Shown here: positions 1 to 11,500 of the stretch, piece by piece
How positions within the stretch are numbered: position 1 is the first letter of the stretch
Layout of the letters: each line of letters begins with the position of its first letter
DNA from: an uncultured Clostridiaceae bacterium
GTDB lineage: Bacteria; Bacillota; Clostridia; TANB77; CAG-508
NCBI GenBank assembly: GCA_946493085.1
Contig: CAMMAC010000008.1
Coordinates: forward strand, 1-58,019
Length of the DNA: 58,019 nucleotides
Direction of reading: 5' to 3'
Program-made: the position numbers and the translations under genes
Notes under the pieces: model-generated
Databases searched by the model: none
Seen by the model: the letters and a program-made list of their open reading frames with translations, nothing else
What the model was told of the DNA's origin: nothing

Positions 1-804
1 AATAATTTGTTAGAAATAAATTTACAAATAGAATTATTAGAAAAAAATAATCAAGAACAAAATGAAAAAATAAAAAATATAGAAGAAAAAATAAATTTAG
101 AAAATTATTTAGAAAAAGAAAAAATAAAAAATAAATATACAGAAAAAATAAAAAAAGAAGAAATAAATGAATTAATAGAAAAAAAATATTTATTAGAAGA
201 AATGCAAAATCATTATCAAAAAAATAATTTAAAATTACATACATTATTATTAGATAAAAAAAATATATTGCCTAAATTAGAAAAATTATCTTCTATAGAA
301 GAAAAAATAGAAGAGTTACGAGAAGAAGAAAAACAGCTACTAAAAGACAACTCTAGCATTGAGCTTGCGAAACAAATTTTAGAAATAGCTTATCAAAAAA
401 TGAAAGAAAATGTAACACCAAAATTTACACAATATTTATCAGAGAGTGTGCAAAAAATAACAAACGGAAATTATAACAAAGTAAAAATGAATGATGAAGA
501 AGGATTAATTGTAGAAAAAGAAAATGGAGAGTATATATCAGCGAATCGTTTAAGTGTAGGAACAATAGACCAATTATATATTTCCCTAAGGTTTAGCATG
601 ATAAAAGAATTAGCAAAAGAGAATCTTCCCATTTTATTAGATGAAGTATTTGCTTATTTTGATAATAATCGACTAAAAAACATATTAGTCTATTTACAGG
701 AAAACTTTAGCAATACACAAATACTCATTTTTACTTGTACTAATAGAGAAGAAAAAATGCTAGAAAACCTTGCAATTCCTTATCATAAAGTAAATATGAC
801 CTGA
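1..804 (+). CDS. C-terminal part of a coiled-coil AAA/SMC-like ATPase (YhaN/SbcC-like); 5' end is off the window
   Basis: Frame open to the left edge; long coiled coil then 'SANRLSVGTIDQLYISLRFSM...LPILLDEVFAYFDNNRL' resembling an ABC signature/Walker B; TGA stop at 802-804. Confidence 0.7.
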   Translation, partial: NNLLEINLQIELLEKNNQEQNEKIKNIEEKINLENYLEKEKIKNKYTEKIKKEEINELIEKKYLLEEMQNHYQKNNLKLHTLLLDKKNILPKLEKLSSIEEKIEELREEEKQLLKDNSSIELAKQILEIAYQKMKENVTPKFTQYLSESVQKITNGNYNKVKMNDEEGLIVEKENGEYISANRLSVGTIDQLYISLRFSMIKELAKENLPILLDEVFAYFDNNRLKNILVYLQENFSNTQILIFTCTNREEKMLENLAIPYHKVNMT

Positions 805-811
805 AATACTA

Positions 812-840
812 TTGAATAGTGGAAAAATTTGTAGTATAAT
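812..840 (+). promoter_or_regulatory. Sigma-A type promoter for prfA
   Basis: TTGAAT, 17-nt spacer, TATAAT. Confidence 0.6.
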
Positions 841-872
841 ACTAACTGGAAAATAAATGAAGGAGAAGAAAT

Positions 873-1931
873 ATGTTTGATAAATTAGAGACAGTAGAAA
901 AACGTTATGAGGAATTAACAGAGAAAATTAGTAATCCAGAAATTATTGCAAAACAATCAGAATGGCGAGAATACATGAAAGAGCATGCAGAATTAGAACC
1001 AATCGTACAAAAATATAGGGAATATAAAGCAACGCAAAAAGCATATGAAGAAGCCAAAGAAATGATAGCAGATCCAGAATTAAAAGAATTAGCAGAAGAA
1101 GAAATGCAAAAAGCAAAAGAAAGTATGCCTAAAATAGAAGAAGAATTAAAGATTCTATTAATTCCAAAAGACCCAGATGACGATAAAAACGTTATATGCG
1201 AAATAAGAGCAGGAGCAGGAGGAGAAGAAGCAGCTTTATTTGCGGGTACCTTATTTAGAATGTATTCCATGTATGCAGAAAGAAAACATTGGAATTTGGA
1301 GGTAGTAAACGAAAATCCTACGGAATTGGGGGGCTATAAAGAAATTTCTTTCATGATAACAGGAAAGGGAGCTTATAGTCGATTGAAATTTGAAAGTGGG
1401 GTACACAGAGTGCAACGTGTACCAGATACAGAAAGTAGTGGAAGAATCCATACCTCTACGGCAACAGTAGCAGTACTTCCAGAAGTAGAAGATGTAGAGA
1501 TAGAATTAAATCCAGCAGATATCAAGTTAGAAGTATATAGGGCTTCCGGAGCTGGAGGACAACACGTTAATAAAACCTCGTCAGCCGTAAGATTAATCCA
1601 TATTCCAACCGGAATTGTAGCAGAATGTCAAACAGAAAGGTCACAGGTACAAAATAGAGAGTATGCGATGAGATTACTACGTTCCAGACTTTATGAACAA
1701 GAAAGAAGTAAAAGAGATAGCGAAATTGCCAATGAAAGAAAAAGTCAGGTAGGAAGTGGAGATAGAAGCGAAAAAATTCGTACTTATAACTATCCACAAG
1801 GACGTATTACGGACCATAGAATAGGAATGAGTGTTTATCAATTTGATGATTTTCTTAACGGAAACTTGGATGAAATGATAGATAACTTAATTGCAGCAGA
1901 TAGAGCAGAAAAATTAAAAGGAGAAGAATAA
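873..1931 (+). CDS. prfA: Peptide chain release factor 1
   Basis: [21 protein letters not shown] motif, full-length RF1 architecture. Confidence 0.97.
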   Translation: MFDKLETVEKRYEELTEKISNPEIIAKQSEWREYMKEHAELEPIVQKYREYKATQKAYEEAKEMIADPELKELAEEEMQKAKESMPKIEEELKILLIPKDPDDDKNVICEIRAGAGGEEAALFAGTLFRMYSMYAERKHWNLEVVNENPTELGGYKEISFMITGKGAYSRLKFESGVHRVQRVPDTESSGRIHTSTATVAVLPEVEDVEIELNPADIKLEVYRASGAGGQHVNKTSSAVRLIHIPTGIVAECQTERSQVQNREYAMRLLRSRLYEQERSKRDSEIANERKSQVGSGDRSEKIRTYNYPQGRITDHRIGMSVYQFDDFLNGNLDEMIDNLIAADRAEKLKGEE

Positions 1932-1937
1932 AAAGAG

Positions 1938-1978
1938 GAGAGAATAGTAAAAAAAGAAACTATTCTCTGTTTTTTTTA
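1938..1978 (+). terminator. Rho-independent terminator after prfA
   Basis: agagaatagt...actattctct hairpin followed by T-run. Confidence 0.8.
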
Positions 1979-2034
1979 GAAAAATTGTAACAAATGTAAG
2001 ATAAAAACGTCCTATAGCAAAGGAGGAAAAAGTT

Positions 2035-2538
2035 ATGCAGGATATGGAAGAAATCTATAAACAATATTTTTCTACCGTCAACAAATATTTATTCTGCCTA
2101 ACCCATAATGAAGATATTTCCGAAGAACTTACGCAAGAAACTTTTTATAGAGCCGTAAAAAAGATAGATACCTTTCAAGGGGATTGCAAATTGTCCGTGT
2201 GGCTATGCCAGATAGCGAAGAATTTATGGTATGACCAATGTAGAAAAAATAAAAGATATGCACCCATAGAAGAAAAAGAATTTTTAGAAATACAAACAGA
2301 AGAAACTACGGAAGAAGAAATTCTAGCCAAAGAAGAAAAAATGACATTGTATCAAAAAATGCAAAAACTTGATGAGCAAACCAGAGAAGTTATTTATCTA
2401 AGAATAACAGGGGAACTAAGTTTTAAAGAAATTGCTACCATTTTAAATAAAACAGAGAGTTGGGTAAGAGTTACCTTTTATAGGGGAAAGCAAAAAATAA
2501 AGGAGGTTGATGAAAATGAAGGAGAAGAAAGATTGTAA
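2035..2538 (+). CDS. ECF-type RNA polymerase sigma factor
   Basis: Sigma70 region 2 (EELTQETFYRAVKKIDTFQG) and region 4 (REVIYLRITGELSFKEIATILNKTESWVRVTFYRGKQKI). Confidence 0.92.
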   Translation: MQDMEEIYKQYFSTVNKYLFCLTHNEDISEELTQETFYRAVKKIDTFQGDCKLSVWLCQIAKNLWYDQCRKNKRYAPIEEKEFLEIQTEETTEEEILAKEEKMTLYQKMQKLDEQTREVIYLRITGELSFKEIATILNKTESWVRVTFYRGKQKIKEVDENEGEERL

Positions 2539-3340
2539 AATAGTACAAGACTTATTGCCAAACTATGTAGAAAAATTAACAAATGAAGAAACCAATCAAT
2601 ACATAAAAGAACATTTAGCAGAATGTAAAGAGTGCAACAAAATTTACGAAAACATGCAAAAAGACCTAGGAATTCACCATAAAAGAAGCGATGCAAAAGC
2701 AATCAATTATATGAAAAAATACAATCATAAATTAAAAACATTAAAAATAATTTTACTGATAATATTTCTTTTATTTGTTGTGGTAGTAGGTAGAAAAACG
2801 TGGATACTTTCTAGCTTGTCTCATAAAGCACAGGAGACAGAAACACAAGAAACAAGAAATTTTCGTTCAAAAGTAATTAACTATAAAGATGGAGAAGTTA
2901 TCATATGGGATTCTTATTCTAAGGGAGACGTTATCCTATTATATATCACTACTTATGGTGAAAATACCAACAAAAAAGAGCAAATTATTTATAAATCTAG
3001 CGAAGAAAAATTTGTGTTAACAGATGATGGAGAAACAAAAACAATGAAAGAGTTAGGAGATGTTTTTATAAATCCAATTAGCTTTACCTCAGATTTATTC
3101 TTAGAAAATATATGGCTTGCTATGACAACGAGTTTAGAAAAAATAACCTTACAAGGACAAGAATGTTATATGATAAGAGATGGAGACATGGAAAAATTTA
3201 TAAATCCAGATACAGGTTTAGCCATTAAATTAGTAGATAATGTAGTAAACAGAACATCAGATTATTATTACGAATTTGGTAATGTAACAGATGAAGATGT
3301 AGCAAGGCCAGATACAACAGGATATGTTGTAGAAGAGTAA
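2513..3340 (+). CDS. Anti-sigma factor with N-terminal zinc finger (zf-HC2-like) and one TM
   Basis: C..H...C..C pattern (LAECKECNKIYE), TM ILLIIFLLFVVVVG; start overlaps the sigma gene 3' end; alternative start at 2507. Confidence 0.8.
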   Translation, partial: KMKEKKDCKIVQDLLPNYVEKLTNEETNQYIKEHLAECKECNKIYENMQKDLGIHHKRSDAKAINYMKKYNHKLKTLKIILLIIFLLFVVVVGRKTWILSSLSHKAQETETQETRNFRSKVINYKDGEVIIWDSYSKGDVILLYITTYGENTNKKEQIIYKSSEEKFVLTDDGETKTMKELGDVFINPISFTSDLFLENIWLAMTTSLEKITLQGQECYMIRDGDMEKFINPDTGLAIKLVDNVVNRTSDYYYEFGNVTDEDVARPDTTGYVVEE

Positions 3341-3345
3341 AAATG

Positions 3346-3388
3346 AAGAAACAAGGCAGCTTCCGTAATGGAAGCTGCTTTGTTTCTT
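3346..3388 (+). terminator. Rho-independent terminator
   Basis: aacaaggcagcttcc-gtaat-ggaagctgctttgtt. Confidence 0.85.
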
Positions 3389-3420
3389 CTATGTTAGATT
3401 AAAAAGGTATAAAATCAAAT

Positions 3421-4419
3421 CTATCGTTGTAATCTTTGCTCTTCTTTCTTGGCAGTAGCAGATAAATTATTTCTGGATGCAGATAATCTATCTGTATTGC
3501 TTCCCGTCTCTAATTTTGGAGAAATTCTAACAATTTTCCCGTTAGCATCTTTCTTATAGCCTATTGGAACCATGCCTGTATTCATGTATAACTGCTCCGC
3601 ATTTTTTTGTAAGGCACTTTCTAAAGAAACCATAGCTTTAGCTTCAGATTTGTCATCTTTTCCACCTGAATTTCTCACATCATATTTTACGGAATCTCTT
3701 AAAGAATTCTCTTGCTTTTTTTCTGTATCTCTTCTCTTTTCTAGTATTCCTAAACGAACTAATCTATCTTCCCAATTCATATGTTCCGCTAAGTTAACGC
3801 TTCTATTTCCTATCTTTTCAGCTACAGCAAAACAATGTAATACTTGAGTCTTAAAACATTCCCATTCCTTAGGAGATTTCACTTTAGAACTTGCTAAATC
3901 TTCCAACTTGGAGGTTAAGTCATCACCGTATTTCATAATAGCAACACCAATGTCTGGGGTAATTCCGTATTGCTTCATGGACATTTCTACTCTTGAAAAT
4001 CTTTGAACAGGATTAGCACCTCCCATTAGTAAATAATAAGCTACCATATTTTCATATTTTTCCATTATTTGAGCATCTTGCTGTCTAACATTTGGAAGTA
4101 ATACTTTTCTGGTGTTTCTAAAATTCTTAGTGGACTCTAAAATGTCAGACTCTAACATTGTTTCTGCCTGTAATTCTTGTGGAAATTGCTTTATAAAATG
4201 TAGAGTATCTTGATACATTTCTATACTATTTTTATCTATAAGCATAGGAGAAATAAGTACTCCTTTTTCATAAAATAAAGAAATTTTGTCCTTGACTATA
4301 TTCAAACGTGAAGTATCAGGCGTACTTTTTCTATTAAATAGAGATTTTTTTTGAGGAATACTTTTCTGAAACTCTTTTAAATATTCCAAAGTATTTTTTC
4401 TATTCTCCCTTAAATCCAT
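3421..4419 (-). CDS. Hypothetical protein
   Basis: Long ORF on minus strand, no family recognised. Confidence 0.75.
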   Translation of the reverse strand: MDLRENRKNTLEYLKEFQKSIPQKKSLFNRKSTPDTSRLNIVKDKISLFYEKGVLISPMLIDKNSIEMYQDTLHFIKQFPQELQAETMLESDILESTKNFRNTRKVLLPNVRQQDAQIMEKYENMVAYYLLMGGANPVQRFSRVEMSMKQYGITPDIGVAIMKYGDDLTSKLEDLASSKVKSPKEWECFKTQVLHCFAVAEKIGNRSVNLAEHMNWEDRLVRLGILEKRRDTEKKQENSLRDSVKYDVRNSGGKDDKSEAKAMVSLESALQKNAEQLYMNTGMVPIGYKKDANGKIVRISPKLETGSNTDRLSASRNNLSATAKKEEQRLQR

Positions 4420-4553
4420 TTCATCATCTCCTGTTACCTATCAATTATACCATTTCTTTAACATATAGTCAAAAAAATAGGAAATAGGCAAAACAGCATA
4501 ATCTACAGAAAAAAACATATATTAAAATAAATAGGAGAAAGAAGGGATAAAGA

Positions 4554-5298
4554 ATTAACGAAATTATAAAAACCACATGCATAGGATTATTTTTTGGAAC
4601 GTTTGGAACAACCATAGGAGGCATATTAGGAGTTGTATGTAAAAAACAGTCCAAAAAATTTTTAAGTTTTATTTTAGCATTTGCATCAGGTCTAATGCTT
4701 GCCATTATCTGCTTTGATTTAATACCAGAAGCATTAGAGATAACTAGTATTGCCACTGTTATTTTGGGAATTTTATTGGGAATTATTGTTATGATAGGAT
4801 GCGATGTAGTAGTACAACGAAAATTTAATAGAAAAGCCCAAAATCAGCAAAAGAGCCAACTTTTAAAAACAGGCATGGTTGTTAGTATAGGATTGGCTCT
4901 GCACAATTTTCCAGAGGGCTTAGCTATTGGATCAGGATTTGGGGCATCCCTAACACTTGGCTATTCCCTAGCAATTGCTATTTGTCTGCACGATATACCA
5001 GAAGGAATCTCTATGGCAGTTCCTATGAAAAATGGTGGTATGCCAGCAGCCAAAGTCATTTTTTATGTGATACTATCTGGAATAACCACTGGAATAGGAG
5101 CATTTTTTGGAGCAATTGTAGGAGGAATTTCCAAAGAAATAATTGCTTTATGTTTGAGTTTTGCAGCAGGTGCAATGCTGTACATTGTCTCTCGGAGAAT
5201 TAATACCAGAATCTAATCAATTATATAAAGGAAGAATGACAGCCGTAGGAAATATTCTAGGCTTTCTAATAGGAATGGTAGCTATGTCATTATCATAA
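4554..5298 (+). CDS. ZIP family metal transporter, expressed through a +1 frameshift at CGG (5193-5195); likely AUU start
   Basis: ORF 4695-5216 extends upstream to ATT at 4554 (INEIIKTTCIGLFFGTFGTTIGG...) and joins in the +1 frame to ...AAGAMLYIVS-GELIPESNQLYKGRMTAVGNILGFLIGMVAMSLS*, stop at 5296-5298. Confidence 0.85.
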
Positions 5299-5414
5299 TA
5301 GCTAAGAAAATAAAAAGATTATCATTGTCAAAAAGAAATAGAAAGTTTGAAAAAAATATAGCTATTTATAACAAAAAATGATAGAATAAAACAAAAAAAA
5401 GAGAGGAAAAACAA

Positions 5415-5892
5415 ATGAAAGTAATGTTTGTATGTACAGGAAATATATGTAGAAGTGCCATGGCAGAGGGCATATTTCGTAAAATTGTAAAAGATCATCG
5501 GAAAAGAGAATAAAATACAAGTATATTCTTGCGGAACTTATGCAGATACAGGAGACTTTGCAACAGAAGAAGCCGTAAGGGCTGTGCAAAAATATGGAGT
5601 AGATATTACTGGCCATAGAGCAACCAATGTAAGAAAAGCAAATGTAGAAAAAATGGATTTTGTTTTTTGCGCTACCTATCGTCATAAACAGATGATTCTT
5701 GCCTTATATCCTTTTATGGAGGAAAAAGTATATACCATAAAAGAATATGCAAATGCAGGTAAGAAAGAAGGAATAGATATTGCAGACCCTTGGGGCTGTA
5801 GTTATGAGGTATATACAAGATGTGCCGAAGAAATAAAAGAAAATTTAGAAAAAATTTATGAACAAATGGAAGAAAAAGGGTTGACGAAATAA
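5415..5892 (+). CDS. Low-molecular-weight protein-tyrosine/arginine phosphatase, expressed through a +1 frameshift at CGG (5499-5501)
   Basis: Zero frame MKVMFVCTGNICRSAMAEGIFRKIVKDH (P-loop CTGNICRS) then stop at 5511-5513; +1 frame GKENKIQVYSCGTYADTGDFATEEAVRAVQKYGVDITGHRA...DPWGCSYEVY... to 5892. Confidence 0.9.
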
Positions 5893-5946
5893 GAAAAATA
5901 GGATACAATAGAAAACGAACAAAAATTTGCTTTAAAAGGAGAAATC

Positions 5947-8272
5947 ATGTCAGAGTTAATAGATGGTTTAAATAATAAACAAAAAGAAGCGGTTACTGCT
6001 ACACAGGGTCCATGCCTTGTGATTGCAGGAGCTGGTAGTGGAAAAACAAAAGTATTAACACACAAAATTGCGTATTTAATGCAGGAAGAAAAAGTACTGC
6101 CATGGAATATTTTAGCGATAACTTTTACCAATAAAGCTGCTAATGAAATGAAAGAAAGAATTGAGACATTAGTCGGAGAGGCAGCCAAAGATATTTGGAT
6201 GGGAACTTTCCATTCTATTTGTGTGCGTATATTAAGAAAATTTATTGATAGAATTGGTTTTGATAGTTCTTTTCTTATTTTTGATGCAAGCGACCAAAAA
6301 ACATTGGTAAAAGAATGTTTAAAAGCTTTAAATATAGATGATAAATTATTTAATGAAAGAGGAGTGCTTGCGGAAATTAGTAATGCTAAAAACGCCTTGC
6401 TAGAGCCAGAAGCTTATAGTAAAAAGTATGCAGGAGACTACAGAAAAAGCAAAATAGCAGAAATCTATGCCTTATATCAAAAACGTTTAAAAGAAAATAA
6501 TGCAGTAGATTTTGATGATATCATTAATCATACAATTAAAATTTTATCAGAAAATCCAGACGTATTAGAATACTATACAGAAAAGTTCAAATATATTTTA
6601 GTGGATGAATATCAAGATACCAACAAAGCACAATTTACCTTAGTAACAATACTTGCTTCTAAATATGGAAATATTACAGTAGTGGGAGATAACGACCAAG
6701 GAATTTATAGCTTTAGGGGAGCAGATATTTCTAATATTTTAAACTTTGAAAAAGATTTTCCAGGAACTAAAATTGTAAAATTAGAGCAAAATTATCGTTG
6801 TACAGGAAATATTTTAAAAGCCGCTAATAGTGTCATTAAGCATAATGAGACAAAATATGATAAAAAACTTTGGACAGAAAATGGGGAAGGAACCTTGCCA
6901 CAGATTTATCAAGGTGAAGATGAGTATGATGAGGCAAGATTTGTCATAGAAGAAATTCGTCACTTAAAAAGAGAAGAATTAGATCATTATTCCGATTTTG
7001 CTATTCTTTATCGTATGAACTCTCAATCTAGAGCATTAGAAGATATTTTAAGAAGAGAGGATATTCCTTATAAAATAGTAGGAGGGTTAAAATTCTACGA
7101 AAGAAAGGAAATTAAAGATGCTATCAGTTATTTACGATTAATAGCAAATCCATCGGATAACATTTCTTTAAAAAGAATTATTAATGAGCCAAAAAGGGGA
7201 ATTGGAAAAACAAGTTTAGATCATATACAAGAAATTGCAGAAAATCAAGGAATTTCTATGTATGAAGTAATTAAACATGCAGATGATTTTGGACAACCTA
7301 GGGTATATGCGAATGCAAAAGAATTTATCGACACGATAGAAACCTTAAGAAGCCAAAAAGAAGAAATCAAAATTTCAGATTTATTAAAAGAAACATTAAA
7401 TAAAACAGGTTACACAAGAGCACTAGAGCAAGAAAGTACCATAGAGGCAGAAAGTAGAATACAAAACTTAGAAGAGTTGGTAACAGTAGCAGTAGAATTT
7501 GAAGAAGAATTTGCAGAAAATGGGTTATCAGACTTCCTAGAAAGTATTAGTTTATCTTCTGATATAGACAATTTAGAAGACCAAGAAGATAGTGTTACTT
7601 TAATGACTTTGCATAGTGCAAAAGGTTTAGAGTTCCCTGTTGTATTTTTAGTAGGAATGGAAGAGGGAATTTTTCCAGGCTATCAATCCGTAGGAGAACC
7701 AAAAGAACTAGAAGAAGAAAGACGTTTGTTTTATGTAGGAATTACAAGAGCAAAACAACATTTATATTTAACATGTGCAAAAAGAAGAACTATTTTCGGT
7801 TCTACGAGTTATAATGCCATTTCTAGATTTGTAAAAGAAATACCAGAAGAATTACTAGATGGCTATGAGCAAATGCAAGAAAACATGGGGAAAGAAGAGT
7901 TTGAAGATAGTAGTTTCCGGATGGTCTTACGGAAAAAATTATGCAGGAAAAGTAAAAACATATAAATTTGATGAAGCAGTAGGAGTAAAGACAGCAGCAA
8001 GCTCTATTACAACAGCGCAAAAACAAACGACACAAAGCACTTTTGCCTTTAGAACAGCAGAAAGCTTTTTGCAAAATTTGAATGCCAATAAAGAAACAGT
8101 GGATATTACAAATTATAAAGAAGGACAAAGAGTATATCATAAAAAATTCGGAGAAGGAACTATCAGTAGCATAGAGCCAGAAGGCGATGATGCAAAAGTA
8201 GATATTTCTTTTGACAAAGTAGGACATAAACGCTTAATGGCAAAATTTGCAGGATTAGAAATATTAGATTAG
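5947..8272 (+). CDS. pcrA: ATP-dependent DNA helicase PcrA/UvrD, expressed through a +1 frameshift at CGG (7918-7920)
   Basis: GAGSGKTKVLTHKIAYL, DEYQDTN, GDNDQGIYSFRGA, LMTLHSAKGLEFPVVFLVGMEEGIFP; C-terminal GQRVYHKKFGEGTISSIEPEGDDAKVDISFDKVGHKRLMAKFAGLEILD lies in the +1 frame (ORF 7859-8272). Confidence 0.95.
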
Positions 8273-8554
8273 AAAGAAAAACTAGGAATCCCTAAGGAAA
8301 AGTAAAGGTAGTGTGAAAGGCTATCTTTATTTTTTGCCTAAAAATAGCACAATACAAGAGATAAAAAAGAGAAAAATAGCTTTTAAGAAAAATGTAATCA
8401 AAATGTAAAAAAATAAAAATAATGCCGCAAAAAGGCAAATCCGTAAAAGAAAGGAGAATGGGAGGAAAAATACTAAGAAAGTAAGCTATTTACGACAAAG
8501 AAAATAAAGAGTACAATATAAAGTAAAAGGGGTATTGGACAAGGGAGGAAAAAT

Positions 8555-11500
8555 ATGACAAAATTTACAAATGGCATAAAAAAGGTAATGGCTACATTAC
8601 TACTATTTGTTATTTTGTCAACTACGACAGGAATAACAAATATCGTACATGCAGCAGATTATTTGATTTTAAAAGGAACTGTTATTACAGGAGCTAATTA
8701 TAATCAACCTTTGGATTCTTTTTATCAAGAAAGCGTTGCCATTGGAACTACTAAGACCACAGGTGTAACACAAACTTGGTCTGTAGGTACAGGTATGCAT
8801 GAATTTTCTTATGATAGAAGAACCTTAAATCCAGTAATACCGATTAGCAAGTGGGTAGCCATTCAATTTGAAAATGAAAATAATTCACAAGGAACTTGTG
8901 TACACGGTTGGATTGATGAATGGAGAGTAGGAGATAACTATTTTACATGGGGAACATCTATTTGTGGAAGAAGAACCATACCAGCATGGAGTGCTTATTG
9001 TGCTGATTGTGGGCAATCTGTAGTAGGAGAAACCTATATCTATTTGAACTCAAATTATGTAGCTAATATTACATCGATAGATTGTTCAGAAGATAGTGCT
9101 ATCGCATCTGGTTGTATTTTCTGCGGTTCAGAAGAACAAGCAACTACAGTACCTAGCCATACATGTAAAGGAGCATCTTATAATAGATATTATGTAAGTT
9201 ATAACGGAAATGGAGCAACAGGAGGAAGTACAGGAACTACTACGCATATGTACGAAAATGCAACTACTTATGACGGAGTAGAAATTAGTAGAAGTACATC
9301 TTTGGCAAGAAATGGCTATACAAGAACAGGATATGTATTTACGGGATGGAACACAAGAGCAGATGGAACAGGAACATCTTATACAAATGGACAAGAAATT
9401 AAAAACTTAACAGCAACAGACGGAGATACAATCACATTATATGCACAATGGGTAAAAGATAACTTTAATTTGACGGTTAACCCTAATAGTGGAACATGGA
9501 ATGGTTCTACACAAACACAAACATTTAACATTGCTTATCAGGGAACAAAAGTTATACCAGTACCTACTAAAATTGGTTACGAATTTACAGGTTGGACTTT
9601 AGTGGGAAATGGAAGTACAATGACATCCTTAACAGGAGAGGCAACTTTTACAATGGGAGCAGGAGATGCTACATTAACTGCAAATTGGAAACCAATCCAA
9701 TACCAGGTAACTTATGATGGAAATGGTGCAACAAGTGGAAGTACAGCTACTAGTACTCATACCTATGATGAAGATAAAAATTTAACAACAAATGGATATG
9801 AAAGAAGTTACCGAGTAACTTATAACTATAATGGTAGTGGACAAGAAAGTACCCAGGAAACAGCAACAGCAAACTTTAATGGATGGGCAACTTCTAGTAG
9901 TGGAGCAGTATCTTTTCAAAATAATCAAGTCGTAAGAAATTTAAGAACAACTTCCGGAACCTATAATCTATATGCTAATTGGACGTTAGGAAGTGTAACA
10001 CTTCCAAGTGCCACAAGAACAGGTTATAATGCACTAGGATGGAGCGAAAATCAGAGTGCAACAACAGCTACTTATGACATTGGGCAAAGATATACACCTG
10101 CCGCAGATACTACTTTATATATGGTATGGGAACCTTATACTTTAAAAGTAAACTTAGAAGTACAAGACGAAGAAACGAAGGAACAAATTGCAAATTCTGC
10201 AGTGTGGGAAATACAAGAATGGAATAATCAAACACAAACCTATGAAAGAAAAGCTATATTAGAGAGAAAGTTAGATGGTACTTATGAAACAGCAGACTAT
10301 TTAACTTATTCCGACCAAAACGAAGGAAAATTTAGATTAGTAGAGCAAACTGCACCAGATGGATATTACGGAGATTGGGTAGATGAAACACAAACGAATA
10401 AAAATACATATGATATCAATATCTTAATGATTATACAAAATCAAAATTATGAAGGACAAAGTGTGCAGGATAAAGGAACCATTTCTATGGTAAAAGAGAA
10501 CCAGAGACAAAAAGCACAAATAGAAGTTACATTAGTGGATAAAGAAACAAAAGGAGAAGCACAAGCAGATGCAACTTTAGAGGGAGCTATTTTCGGAATC
10601 TATGCAAAAGAAGATATTGTTCATGGGGATGGAGTAACAGGAATCCTATATCACGCAGGAGATTTAGTACAAAGACAAACCATACAAAATCAAAAACTAA
10701 CCTTTCAGAACTTAGAATTAGGAAGTTATGAAATAAAGGAAATTAGTAGTTCAGAAGGATATGTATTAAATGAAGAGGCGTATCCAATAGTTACGGCTTA
10801 TCAGGGAGAAGAAAAGCAAGTAGTAACATATGAACAAACAGTAGAGCAACAAGTAAAAAAACAAGCCTTTCAGTTATTAAAAGTAGGAGGATTGGAAAAC
10901 GATGCAGAATATCATCCTTTGGAAGGAGCAGGATTTAAAATTTATCTAATTTCTAGTTTGAGAGGCGTAAGAGAAGGTGAAATAACAGCAGACCAAAACG
11001 GAAATTATAACATAGAAGATTTTAAAAATTATGATTTTTCTCAGGATACTACAGCGTTAGATTATACAAATTCTGAAGAAGGTACACCAATAGAAGAAAT
11101 CTTTTCAGGAGAAGATGGCGTAGTAGTAAGTACAGAATTGGCCTATGGAAAATATGTAGTGGTAGAAACCACAATACCAGAGAATCATTTAAAAGTAGAT
11201 CCGTTTTTTGTGAATGTAACAGAAGATAATAGAACACCACAAGACTTAGGAAGTATTTTAGATGAAGATTTTACAGCAAAGCTAAGGATTGTCAAAAAAG
11301 ACAATACAAGCAAGCAGACCGTATTAAAAGCAAATGCAAAATATAGAATTTTAAATGTAAATACAAAAGAATATGTAACGCAAGAAGTAGATGGCGTTAT
11401 CCTAGGAACAGAAGAGAATCCATTTGTAACAGATGAAACAGGAAGCATTACCACTCCGCTTACCATACGATATGGAGAATATGAATTGCAAGAAATAGCA

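Noticed and set aside
905-1797. Antisense ORFs over prfA and many similar minus-strand ORFs over large plus-strand genes
   Set aside because: Low-complexity, codon-composition shadows of strong forward CDSs with no recognisable domains or RBS.
4982-5203. ORF 4982-5203 inside the ZIP gene
   Set aside because: Alternate-frame shadow; the other frame encodes conserved ZIP TM segments.
8400-8554. Possible riboswitch in the leader of the surface protein (shares ATCCGTAAA with the leader near 25250)
   Set aside because: I could not draw a convincing c-di-GMP or other known aptamer; the shared 9-mer is too short in such AT-rich sequence.
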